A stretch of DNA of 14,997 bases, taken from NCBI GenBank assembly GCA_011048475.1, contig DSDZ01000282.1, positions 1-14,997 of the forward strand, in the 5' to 3' direction. The stretch comes from Bacteroides sp. (GTDB taxonomy: Bacteria > Bacteroidota > Bacteroidia > Bacteroidales > GCA-2748055). A model generated the notes under the pieces. The model was not told the DNA's origin. It worked only from the letters and a program-made list of their open reading frames with translations, and did no database searches. Position numbers and translations under genes: made by a program. Each line of letters starts with the position of its first letter. Position 1 is the first letter of the stretch. Below, piece after piece: positions 8,319 through 14,997 of this stretch.

Positions 8319-11300
8319 GATTCCGCAACTTGAATGATCTTGTCCATCAAGGCATACCACAGGTACCCTTCCACCCTCGGGTAGCCCATGGCTTTGAGCT
8401 GATCGGTATACATATGCACCTGCCGGCTGTAGGCGGGCCTTTCTTCGAAGCCGAACTTGAAATCCACCACCCTGATCCGGTCCCCGTCCACGATCACCCG
8501 GTCGGGCCTGATCACCCTGCCATCCCCGCAAAGGATGCTCCTTTCATTGTAGATCCGTCTTCCCTCCTCCTCGGCAAACCATTCCCTGGTCCCCGGGGCG
8601 GAAATCATCCCGGAGATCTGTTCATAAAGCCTGATCCGCTCCCGTTCCGGGATCAGTCCGTCGCGCTGCATCGCTTCCAGCGCGGGCCCCAGGTCATTCC
8701 CGGTTACGATCCCCGAAAAGATCCGGTGCATGATGGTCCCGTATGCCACCCTGCTGCTGAAATTGCCCTCTTCGTCCACGAAATATTCATCGCTCCGCAA
8801 CCGCACCCTCAGGGACCGGGTCCGCCTGACGACCGGATAGGTTGTGAATTTCCACCCGTCAGGACGACCGCTCCTTTCGGCTCCCGTCCCTTCCGGTCCG
8901 CCGCTCCGGAAGCAGGAACCGGAAAACAGCTCATTCCACGATTCCAGGAAGGGAGGCCTGCCGGGGGTTTCTCTAAAGGAGGCCAGCACCAGTTCTCCGG
9001 AATTGCGGATCTTTTGCACCGGTCTGCCTTCCGCGGCGGATGGATCACCGCTTCCGGCATCTGCTCCGGGGATCCCCGCGTAAAGCACCTCCTTTGCCCT
9101 GGTAAAGGCCACATACAGCAGATTCAGGTTATCCATGTAGCCCTTCATGCGCTCGGTGTAATAATCGGCACGGAACAGGGTGTCCTTCATGGAGGCGGAA
9201 TACCTGACCGGAACGACCGGGACCCGGCTGAAAGGGGTTCCCCCGGTCCTGCACCAGAGATAGCTCTGTTTCCTGTGGTCGGTGGTGATCTCCCAGTTGC
9301 AGAACGGGACCAGCACACATTTGAACTCCAGTCCCTTTGCCTTGTGGATGGTCAGGATCCGGGTGGCATTCAGCTCCTCGGAGACAGAGATGCTGTGTTT
9401 GGAGCCATGCTGTTCCCAGTAGTCCAGGAACTGTGTGATACTCTGCGGCTCCCTCCGCTGAAGGTCGATCACCAAATCCTGGAGTGCCTGGATGTAAGGC
9501 AGGTCCTCTTCCCGGTCGCCCAGTCCGAACAGCTGGATCAACGTCTCAATGAGCTCGTAGAGGGGAAGCTGGCGGAGGGAAGCGGAAAGCTCCGTAAATG
9601 TTCGCGGCAGCAGCTCCCCTGCACCAACGGAAGGATCAAAGAGGCGGTCGGGAACGGTTTCTTCCGCTGCCCGTGCAAGCATGCACCTGTATTTCAGCTC
9701 CGTTTCGTTCAGCAGATCGCCGGGACGGACCAGGTACCGGAGGGCGGAAATCAGCAGTGCCACGGATTGATTCTGCATCAGAAGCAGGGATTCATTGGAA
9801 ATGAGCCGGTAATAAGAGCTGTCGCCCGTTTCGCGGGCATGCCTGAGGAGCCTCTGGGCGATCATGACCCCCTCCTTCCTGGTCCTCACCAGGATGGCGA
9901 TGTCCCCCGGCTCGGTCCCCGCGGCCCGGATCTCCCCGATCCAGTCGGGGATCCGCTCCAGGGCCCGGTCGTAAAACGAAACCCCGTCATCTGTTCCGAA
10001 CCGCTCCACATGCACCAGTCCCCCCGTACCCGCCCTCTCCTCAGGGATCTCCTGGACCGCATCCTCATATGCCTTTTTGAAAAGTTCAACCCGGGAGCGG
10101 ACAAGACCGGCATCCAGTCCCCCCTGCCCCAGCTCTTCCCCGATCTGCCGGGCCAGGATCCCGGGAACGATCTGGAACAGGGAATTATTGAACCGGATGA
10201 TCTGCTCGCTGCTTCTGTGGTTCTGTTGCAGGGTTACAACGCTGAGGTCCTGGTGACCGAAGTCCTTTTCCAGCTGCGATGCCAGGATCTTCCAGTCCGA
10301 ATTTCTCCACCGGTAGATGGACTGCTTCACATCTCCCACCACCAGGTTCTCATGGCCCGAGGCAAGGCTGTTTTCCAGAAGAGGCCTGAAATTATCATAC
10401 TGGAATACAGAGGTGTCCTGAAATTCATCCAGCATGATATGGTGGAAGCGTGTGCCCGTCCTTTCGTAGATAAACGGAACCTGGTTGCCCGCGATGATCC
10501 CCCTTAAAAAACGGCTGGAATCGGCCATCAGGAAAATATTCCGTTCCCGGGTATAGGCATTGATCCGTTCCATCAGATCGCCCAGGATGCCCAGCGTGTA
10601 GAAATTCTGCCTGATCATCCTGACCGTGTTCAGGATCACCTGCCGCTCATACAACTCCGCAAGCATGGGCATGAGCACTTCACCGGTGAACCGGGCCAGG
10701 CCGGGTGGGGATGTCTTACCGAGCCATTTATCCGGATTGGTGACCGCCTCAATCCTCGCCCGGGAAAAATTGGGCTCCAGTCCGCCTGCCGCGTCCCTGA
10801 ACAGGGAGGCAACCGATCTCTCCTTCCTCAGGAAATCGGCAATCCCCACCCCCCGCTGCCGCATCTGCTCCAGGGCCGCGGCTCCCGTTTCCGTGATCTC
10901 CCTGAGCGTGGAGGCTTCCAGGCTGACCAGCTCCTCCAGGTACCCCTCCAGGTTTGCCTTTTCAAGCAATGTGAGATCCATCTTCAGGGACAGTTGCTGA
11001 AATGATTCCCGGAAGAGCTGCATCCCCAGCTGGATGATATCGGCCCTGAAATTCCAGGACCTGGACTCCTCGATCCGCTCCTCGGCAAACCTGATCAGCC
11101 ATTCCTGCAGTTCCTCGTGATCCGATATATCCTGGAACAGCTGGTCCACTGCCAGTGAAAGGATCCGGTTGTGATCCAGCTCCAGGTTGTAACCCGGCTG
11201 GATCCCGATCTCACGGGTAAAGGAGCGGATAACGGACTGGAAGAATTTGTCGATGGTCTCCACCGAAAAGCCGGAATAATCATTCAGGATCACATCCAGC

Positions 11301-11584
11301 AGCTGGGCCGCCCTGCTCCGGACCCACCGCGCATCCTTCCCCGTGTCTTTCATCAGCCGGAGAAGTTCCTTCTCTGCTTTTTTTCCGGAACGGCCCGATA
11401 ACGCATGCAGGCTTCCGAGGATGCGGTGTTTCATCTCAGCCGCCGCCTTGTTGGTGAAGGTCACTGCGAGAATGTGCCTGTGCATACCCGGGAGGCGGAA
11501 CAGCAGGCGCAGGTATTCCAGGGTGAGGGTGTAGGTTTTCCCTGAACCTGCGGAGGCTTTGTATATGCTCAGGGGAGACATCAT
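8315..11584 (-). CDS. AddA/RecB-like UvrD-family helicase-nuclease
   Basis: This 1089-residue protein is a superfamily 1A DNA helicase fused to a C-terminal PD-(D/E)XK nuclease, as in AddA/RecB, which unwind and degrade broken DNA ends for recombination. All helicase motifs are visible. They are Walker A ASAGSGKT (10-17), Ia AVTFTNKAAAEM, Walker B LDEFQD (Asp386-Glu387), III VGDVKQSIYRWR (416-427), IV QQNHRS, V TIHKAKGLEF (around His747) and VI YVAFTRAKE (Arg829). The nuclease domain shows GTIMHRIF (His953), RPDRV (Asp1028) and VDFKFG (Asp1041, Lys1043), so it looks catalytically competent. There is no four-cysteine iron-sulfur site, unlike the AddB-like partner. The gene begins MM; either ATG (11584 or 11581) could initiate. 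It leads the three-gene operon, with the radical SAM and AddB-like genes downstream, and diverges from mnmA across 48 bp. Confidence 0.92.
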   Translation of the reverse strand: MMSPLSIYKASAGSGKTYTLTLEYLRLLFRLPGMHRHILAVTFTNKAAAEMKHRILGSLHALSGRSGKKAEKELLRLMKDTGKDARWVRSRAAQLLDVILNDYSGFSVETIDKFFQSVIRSFTREIGIQPGYNLELDHNRILSLAVDQLFQDISDHEELQEWLIRFAEERIEESRSWNFRADIIQLGMQLFRESFQQLSLKMDLTLLEKANLEGYLEELVSLEASTLREITETGAAALEQMRQRGVGIADFLRKERSVASLFRDAAGGLEPNFSRARIEAVTNPDKWLGKTSPPGLARFTGEVLMPMLAELYERQVILNTVRMIRQNFYTLGILGDLMERINAYTRERNIFLMADSSRFLRGIIAGNQVPFIYERTGTRFHHIMLDEFQDTSVFQYDNFRPLLENSLASGHENLVVGDVKQSIYRWRNSDWKILASQLEKDFGHQDLSVVTLQQNHRSSEQIIRFNNSLFQIVPGILARQIGEELGQGGLDAGLVRSRVELFKKAYEDAVQEIPEERAGTGGLVHVERFGTDDGVSFYDRALERIPDWIGEIRAAGTEPGDIAILVRTRKEGVMIAQRLLRHARETGDSSYYRLISNESLLLMQNQSVALLISALRYLVRPGDLLNETELKYRCMLARAAEETVPDRLFDPSVGAGELLPRTFTELSASLRQLPLYELIETLIQLFGLGDREEDLPYIQALQDLVIDLQRREPQSITQFLDYWEQHGSKHSISVSEELNATRILTIHKAKGLEFKCVLVPFCNWEITTDHRKQSYLWCRTGGTPFSRVPVVPVRYSASMKDTLFRADYYTERMKGYMDNLNLLYVAFTRAKEVLYAGIPGADAGSGDPSAAEGRPVQKIRNSGELVLASFRETPGRPPFLESWNELFSGSCFRSGGPEGTGAERSGRPDGWKFTTYPVVRRTRSLRVRLRSDEYFVDEEGNFSSRVAYGTIMHRIFSGIVTGNDLGPALEAMQRDGLIPERERIRLYEQISGMISAPGTREWFAEEEGRRIYNERSILCGDGRVIRPDRVIVDGDRIRVVDFKFGFEERPAYSRQVHMYTDQLKAMGYPRVEGYLWYALMDKIIQVAES

Positions 11585-11607
11585 GTAAATATAGAATTCA
11601 TTTTCCT

Positions 11608-11615
11608 TATTTTTG
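11608..11615 (+). promoter_or_regulatory. Candidate -7 box (TATTTTTG) for mnmA
   Basis: The sequence TATTTTTG matches the Bacteroidota TAnnTTTG -7 consensus at every fixed position. It lies 17 bp before the TTG start of mnmA, so the leader would be very short, roughly ten bases. I find no good TTTG/TTG element 19-21 bp upstream, which weakens the call. The divergent helicase gene shares this 48-bp gap. Its only -7-like match there, TATATTTA, sits directly against its ATG and is not convincing. Confidence 0.38.
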
Positions 11616-11632
11616 TCCCAAAATCAGGGATC

Positions 11633-12814
11633 TTGGCAAAACGGGTCGTCATCGGATTATCTGGAGGAGTGGATTCAAGCGTCGCAGCCTGGCTGCTCAG
11701 GGAACAGGGCTACGAGGTGATCGGTCTGTTCATGGTCAACTGGCATGACCGGACCGGCATCATCGAAGCGGATTGTCCCTGGGAGGAGGATGTGGTATTT
11801 GCCGAACTGGTGGCAAAAAAACTGGACATCCCGTTCCACGTGGTTGATCTGAGCGTGCCCTACCGCAAAAGGGTCATGGATTACATGTTCTCGGAATATG
11901 AAAAAGGACGGACGCCCAATCCGGATGTCCTGTGCAACCGGGAAATCAAATTCGATGAATTCTTCAGGGCTGCCGAACCTTACCGGCCGGACTTCGTTGC
12001 CACGGGGCATTACTGCCGGAAGGAGATCACACAGGAAGGGGACCGGGTGATATACCATTTACTGGCCGGGGCAGATCCGGACAAGGAGCAGAGCTATTTT
12101 CTCTGCCAGTTGTCGCAGCACCAACTTGCCGGGACCCTTTTCCCCATCGGACACCTCTGTAAGCCGGAGGTCAGGGAAATCGCGGCCAGGGAGGGGCTCC
12201 CCACCGCCAGGAGAAAGGATTCACAGGGGATCTGTTTTGTGGGGAAGGTACACCTGCCGGTATTCCTCCAGCAAAAGCTCGCCGTAAAGGAGGGAAATAT
12301 TTTTGAGATCCCACCGGATCACCCCATGTACGACCGTCAGAAAAAAGATCCGGAAGAGCTGGAGTCTTTCTGCGCTCCCTGGACCTATGGCAAAGAGGAC
12401 GGCACCTGGGTGGGCAAACACAGGGGCGCCCATTTTTTCACGGTGGGACAGCGAAAAGGGCTCAACGTGGGCGGGAAGGAGGACCCCCTGTTCGTTCTGG
12501 CCACCGATGTGAAGCAGAACAGGGTATACACCGGACAGGGCCAGTCACATCCCGGCCTTTACAGGCCCGGCCTGAAGATCATCCCGGAAGAGATCCACTG
12601 GATCAGGGACGACCGGGTGATGGAACCCGGCGAAAAAAGAAACTACCGGGTACGGATCCGCTACCGCCAGCCGCTCCAGCAGGCCACGCTGCAGATGACC
12701 GCGACGGGCATGTACATCCTCTTTGAAAAAAAGCAACGGGGAATTGCCGCAGGCCAGTTCGCAGCATGGTATGATGGGGATGAACTGATCGGATCGGGCG
12801 TCATCCACCGGTAG
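11633..12814 (+). CDS. mnmA: tRNA-specific 2-thiouridylase MnmA
   Basis: MnmA adenylates and thiolates C2 of U34 in the tRNAs for Lys, Glu and Gln, taking sulfur from a persulfide relay. The 393-residue protein shows the N-type ATP pyrophosphatase loop SGGVDSS (10-16), EKGRTPNPDVLCNREIKFD with catalytic Cys101, and TGHYCRK. It also has DKEQSYFL and QGICFVGK with the second catalytic Cys201, then the C-terminal beta-barrel region starting near FFTVGQRKGLNVGG. WHDRTG and DCPWEEDV in the insert after residue 36 resemble Bacteroidota MnmA. The start is TTG at 11633, since MAKRVVIGLSGG is the canonical opening and no in-frame ATG precedes it. The gene is alone on the plus strand between two minus-strand blocks; its TAG lies 12 bp from the convergent end of cysH. 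The 2-thiolation needs sulfur delivery proteins not seen here. Confidence 0.97.
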   Translation: MAKRVVIGLSGGVDSSVAAWLLREQGYEVIGLFMVNWHDRTGIIEADCPWEEDVVFAELVAKKLDIPFHVVDLSVPYRKRVMDYMFSEYEKGRTPNPDVLCNREIKFDEFFRAAEPYRPDFVATGHYCRKEITQEGDRVIYHLLAGADPDKEQSYFLCQLSQHQLAGTLFPIGHLCKPEVREIAAREGLPTARRKDSQGICFVGKVHLPVFLQQKLAVKEGNIFEIPPDHPMYDRQKKDPEELESFCAPWTYGKEDGTWVGKHRGAHFFTVGQRKGLNVGGKEDPLFVLATDVKQNRVYTGQGQSHPGLYRPGLKIIPEEIHWIRDDRVMEPGEKRNYRVRIRYRQPLQQATLQMTATGMYILFEKKQRGIAAGQFAAWYDGDELIGSGVIHR

Positions 12815-12826
12815 CTCCCGGTTCGC

Positions 12827-13546
12827 TTAACGCTTGTGGAGCCCGCATTCCTTGGGCCCCTCATTTTCCCACCACCAGCGGCCCGCCCTGGGATCCTCGC
12901 CCGTTTCCACGGCCCTGGTGCAGGGCTCACAGCCGATGCTCGGGAATCCGCTGTCATGGAGCATGTTGTAGGGAATGTGATGTTTTTTCACATAATCCCA
13001 CACCTGTTTTTCGGACCAGCTGATCAGGGGATTGATCCTGATCAGGCCGTTGTTCGGGTCCCATTCCACCAGCCTGTTGAAGAATCTGTTGACCGACTGG
13101 TCCTTCCGCAGTCCGCAGATCCACGCCTCCTTTCCCTCAAACGCCCTGGGTAACTGGGCCACCTTCCGGATGCCGCAGCACATTTTCCGGTTCTCCACGC
13201 TTTCGTAAAAAAGATTGATGCCGTGCCTGGCAACCATCTCCTCCACTTTGCGGTAATCCGGAAAGTAGGTTTTGATCCGGATGCCGAAATGCTTATTCGT
13301 GCGGGCGATGAGATCATATGTTTCCGGGAAGAGCCTGCCGGTGTCCAGCGTGAATATCTCCGTCCCCCGATCCTGCCGCACCACCATTTCAGTGAGCACC
13401 TGGTCCTCCACGCCGAGACTGGTGCTCAGGACGACCCTTTCACCGAAGTGATTCAGGAAGAAACCGACCACCCCCAGGGCATCCGTCTCCTTCAGCTCCT
13501 CGTTCCATTGCTTGATCCTGTCTTTCAGTTCTGCCGTCAGTTCCAT
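12827..13546 (-). CDS. cysH: 4Fe-4S-type adenylyl-sulfate (APS) reductase, CysH family
   Basis: This enzyme reduces activated sulfate to sulfite with thioredoxin or glutathione-type reductant in the cytosol. The 239-residue protein has the PAPS-reductase fold: LSTSLGVEDQVL (40-51) is the nucleotide-binding loop, LDTGRLFPET (68-77) is the family signature, and the C-terminal KECGLH carries catalytic Cys234. It also has a vicinal Cys123-Cys124 pair (KMCCGIRK) and Cys206/Cys209 (GCEPC). That four-cysteine pattern binds a 4Fe-4S cluster and marks enzymes that use APS; E. coli-type PAPS reductases lack it. I infer APS as substrate. I choose the ATG at 13546 (MELTAELKDR) because it follows a GGAGGG sequence and the 15 residues in the longer open frame are unlike the family. 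The start lies inside the last 10 bp of the nucleotidyltransferase gene, implying coupled translation. Sulfate transport and ATP sulfurylase genes are not in the window. Confidence 0.94.
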   Translation of the reverse strand: MELTAELKDRIKQWNEELKETDALGVVGFFLNHFGERVVLSTSLGVEDQVLTEMVVRQDRGTEIFTLDTGRLFPETYDLIARTNKHFGIRIKTYFPDYRKVEEMVARHGINLFYESVENRKMCCGIRKVAQLPRAFEGKEAWICGLRKDQSVNRFFNRLVEWDPNNGLIRINPLISWSEKQVWDYVKKHHIPYNMLHDSGFPSIGCEPCTRAVETGEDPRAGRWWWENEGPKECGLHKR

Positions 13547-14268
13547 GTCCCTCCTGTTTCGTAGGATTCCTTTCTTCCCATGTCCATCCACTGGTCTCCG
13601 TCGTGCCGGTACAGCCAGATCGGGTGTCTTTCTGCCAGTTCCAGGTAAAAGGGAATGACGGGAAACCTGTCCTCCGGCGGAAAAAAACCGGTCAGGGCCG
13701 GCTCAATCACCTGGATCCCGCTGAAGGCAACAGGAATCAGCGGCTCCCCGCTTTTACCTGCCAGCAGGGTTTCTCCGGAAAGGTTGTCCCGCCATCCCCG
13801 CAGCAATCCCCCCTCACCCATGAGCAGGCTGCGGGATGTGGGACGGTCCGTCACCGCCATGGTGACCAGCGCCCCGTGTTCCCTGTGTGCGCGTACCATT
13901 TTTCTCAGATCAATGTCGCTGCGTATGTCAACATTGTATACAGGGAAAGGTTCATTTTCGAAAAACCAGCTGGCTTTCTTCAGCGCTCCCCCCGTATCCA
14001 GAAGCTCTTCGCGCTCATCGGAAAACCCGATCCGGATCCCGAACCGGTTCTTCGACGCCACGTATTCCATGATCTGATCGGCGAAATGATGCACGTTGAC
14101 CAGCAGGTGATCGTACCCGTCCTTTCTGAGCATGCCGATCACATGCTCCAGGAGGGTTTCGCCCCCGAATTCCATCAGGGCCTTCGGCCGGGTGTCGGTC
14201 CACGGCCCCAGCCTGGTCCCCTTTCCGGCAGCAAGAATGAGCGCCCGGTTCCCGGTTTGTTTCTCCAT
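13537..14268 (-). CDS. Sugar-phosphate nucleotidyltransferase, MurU/HddC-like
   Basis: This 243-residue protein belongs to the NTP-transferase (GT-A-like) superfamily, which joins a sugar-1-phosphate to an NTP to give an NDP-sugar. It shows the glycine-rich nucleotide loop LAAGKGTRLGPWTDTRPKAL (12-31, with Arg19 and Lys29), LLEHVIGML, LLVNVHHFADQI, and LLDTGGALK (89-97). YNVDIRSDIDL follows, whose Asp114 is the likely metal ligand. The C-terminal part is short with no left-handed beta-helix, so it is a stand-alone enzyme like MurU (MurNAc-1-phosphate uridylyltransferase, cell-wall recycling) or HddC-type enzymes. The sugar cannot be read from sequence. The kinase AmgK, the usual MurU partner, is not seen in the window. 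The end overlaps the cysH start by 10 bp; the next gene upstream ends 58 bp away. Location is cytosolic. Confidence 0.84.
   Translation of the reverse strand: MEKQTGNRALILAAGKGTRLGPWTDTRPKALMEFGGETLLEHVIGMLRKDGYDHLLVNVHHFADQIMEYVASKNRFGIRIGFSDEREELLDTGGALKKASWFFENEPFPVYNVDIRSDIDLRKMVRAHREHGALVTMAVTDRPTSRSLLMGEGGLLRGWRDNLSGETLLAGKSGEPLIPVAFSGIQVIEPALTGFFPPEDRFPVIPFYLELAERHPIWLYRHDGDQWMDMGRKESYETGGTWN
13549..13555 (-). promoter_or_regulatory. Purine-rich ribosome binding site (AGGAGGG) deciding the cysH start
   Basis: On the minus strand AGGAGGG lies two bases before the cysH ATG and within the last codons of the nucleotidyltransferase gene. Shine-Dalgarno sequences are otherwise missing before the starts in this window, as is usual in Bacteroidota. 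The spacing is shorter than optimal, so the site may simply be coding sequence (Gly-Gly codons). It still favours the ATG at 13546 over the longer open frame. Confidence 0.5.
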
Positions 14269-14306
14269 GGTGTGCTTCGTTTCGGGAGATACGTGAAATC
14301 CCTGCG

Positions 14307-14314
14307 CAAACTTA
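14307..14314 (-). promoter_or_regulatory. Candidate -7 box (TAAGTTTG) upstream of the nucleotidyltransferase-cysH pair
   Basis: Read on the minus strand, TAAGTTTG matches all fixed positions of the Bacteroidota TAnnTTTG -7 box. It lies in the 58-bp gap after the QmoC-like gene and would give a leader of about 30 bases before the ATG at 14268. No clear TTG element is present at the expected upstream distance, which would fall in the end of the QmoC-like gene. If real, the two downstream genes have their own promoter. Confidence 0.33.
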
Positions 14315-14326
14315 CATATTCTCCGG

Positions 14327-14997
14327 CTATTTCCGGCCGATGGACCTGGCGTAAAGCAGGGCCGCGGTCCGGTAGACCAGGTGCCCCAGCTTGGTGAAGG
14401 GCAGGAAGATGATCACGAACCAGACAGCCACCAGGTGAAAAAAGTAAAGGATGTATGCTATGGAATGGTTGCCGTCAATGGCCCAGTTGCCCAGCCGCGC
14501 CCATTCCACAAGGGTTCCGGAAAGGGTCAGCAGGGCGATGGAGACGAGCAGCAGCCAGTCCGTATAGCTGCTTTTCCCGAATATTTGCTTATTGAAGATC
14601 CGCTGGTGGACCATCATGCCGAGTCCCCCGTAGATCATCAGGGAAGCCGCATTCCCCGCAATTTTGAAAGGATTCCAGAATGTCATGGGATAGTTACTGG
14701 TGAAGGTGGCCACAATGGCGTAGAGGGTTACCATCAGCAGCAGTCCGAAACCGAAGAAAACCATCATGTGGGCGATTTTTCTGAGGCGGGTGGATGCACA
14801 GCCGGAAAAACCGGAGTGTGCAAAGATCTCGCGCAGGACCGGCAGCAGTTTCGAGAGGGGCTTTTTGGCAGGTCCCGCTGCGGGGACCAACCGTTTCATG
14901 TCACGCCAGAAACGCATGAGTCCGGTGAAAGCGATGCCGTAAAATGCCAGGGTGATCAGCGTGAAGGTGGAATTCAGCCAGAGGTGCGGAAAAAACG
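14327..14997 (-). CDS. QmoC/HdrE-like haem b membrane subunit (partial, N-terminus beyond right edge)
   Basis: The frame is open from the right edge to a TAG at 14327, giving 222 residues; an internal Met at 14917 is not the start. Five hydrophobic segments are visible at about residues 7-26, 77-97, 113-129, 146-164 and 178-200. Candidate haem-b histidines are in RKIAHMM (His76), YFFHLV (His187) and LGHLVYR (His205). The order KIAHMMVFFGF, FWNPFKIAGN, YTDWLLL, FFHLVAVW and FLPFTKLGHL resembles the C-terminal cytochrome b half of QmoC. QmoC is the quinone-interacting subunit that normally carries an HdrC-like iron-sulfur domain first. NarI, DsrM and HdrE gamma-type subunits are related alternatives. 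It would exchange electrons with the quinone pool at the inner membrane. The missing upstream part (HdrC-like or not) would decide between these names. It precedes the nucleotidyltransferase by 58 bp on the same strand. Confidence 0.72.
   Translation of the reverse strand, partial: FFPHLWLNSTFTLITLAFYGIAFTGLMRFWRDMKRLVPAAGPAKKPLSKLLPVLREIFAHSGFSGCASTRLRKIAHMMVFFGFGLLLMVTLYAIVATFTSNYPMTFWNPFKIAGNAASLMIYGGLGMMVHQRIFNKQIFGKSSYTDWLLLVSIALLTLSGTLVEWARLGNWAIDGNHSIAYILYFFHLVAVWFVIIFLPFTKLGHLVYRTAALLYARSIGRK

Noticed and set aside
8319..8531. N-terminal extension of the radical SAM gene to 8531
   Set aside because: These codons lie inside the 3' end of the helicase-nuclease gene in another frame, and family similarity starts only at the ATG at 8318 that overlaps the helicase stop.
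8330..10507. Long open frame (725 codons) antisense to the AddA-like gene
   Set aside because: It lies wholly opposite helicase motifs III-VI and the nuclease domain; no motif or initiation signal supports it.
12807..12822. Small hairpin between mnmA and cysH
   Set aside because: ACCGG/CCGGT gives only a 5-bp stem with a 6-base loop over the mnmA stop and no T-run, so it is not distinguishable from chance.
13547..13591. N-terminal extension of cysH to 13591
   Set aside because: The added 15 residues are unlike CysH proteins and are an out-of-frame reading of the nucleotidyltransferase. The ATG at 13546 has a Shine-Dalgarno-like site.
14327..14917. Complete 196-residue membrane protein starting at the Met at 14917
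   Set aside because: The frame is open without a stop to the window edge and the upstream codons encode a further hydrophobic segment (WLNSTFTLITLAFYG), so the gene is a fragment whose start lies outside.

Overview
The window looks like ordinary chromosomal backbone from a member of the Bacteroidota, most likely Bacteroidales-like. The reasons are the large DUF349 protein beside pyrG, the Bacteroidota form of MnmA, an AddB-like nuclease without a Walker A motif, TAnnTTTG-type -7 boxes, and the scarcity of Shine-Dalgarno sequences. By eye the DNA is fairly GC-rich for that phylum. I see no rRNA, tRNA, insertion sequence, phage gene, CRISPR array or integration scar. Coding density is very high and no gap exceeds about 180 bp.

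Layout from left to right. (1) Minus strand: a DUF349 coiled-coil protein followed by pyrG (CTP synthase), which runs off the left edge. The DUF349 protein has a Glu/Pro/Ala/Ser-rich N-terminal tail containing a perfect 30-bp tandem duplication. (2) Plus strand: trmD (tRNA m1G37 methyltransferase), divergent from the DUF349 gene. (3) Minus strand: a tight three-gene operon of about 7.1 kb. Its order is an AddA/RecB-like helicase-nuclease, a TIGR01212/YhcC-like radical SAM protein (ATGA overlap), and an AddB-like nuclease with a predicted 4Fe-4S staple (4-bp gap). (4) Plus strand: mnmA (tRNA U34 2-thiolase), divergent from that operon and starting at TTG. (5) Minus strand: a QmoC/HdrE-like haem b membrane subunit running off the right edge, a MurU/HddC-like sugar-phosphate nucleotidyltransferase, and a cysH-type APS reductase. 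The last two overlap by 10 bp.

How the genes work together. The helicase-nuclease and the AddB-like protein should form the double-strand-break end-processing complex. The radical SAM gene is embedded between them and translationally coupled to the first. The two isolated plus-strand genes, trmD and mnmA, both modify the tRNA anticodon loop. At the right edge, a 4Fe-4S-type APS reductase gene lies one gene away from a QmoC-like membrane subunit. In classical sulfate metabolism Qmo partners the dissimilatory AprAB reductase, so a Qmo-like module beside a CysH-type enzyme is the most noteworthy metabolic context here.

Nothing here is a clear undescribed defence or mobile system. The best leads are the radical SAM gene inside the AddAB-type operon and the CysH/QmoC-like neighbourhood.
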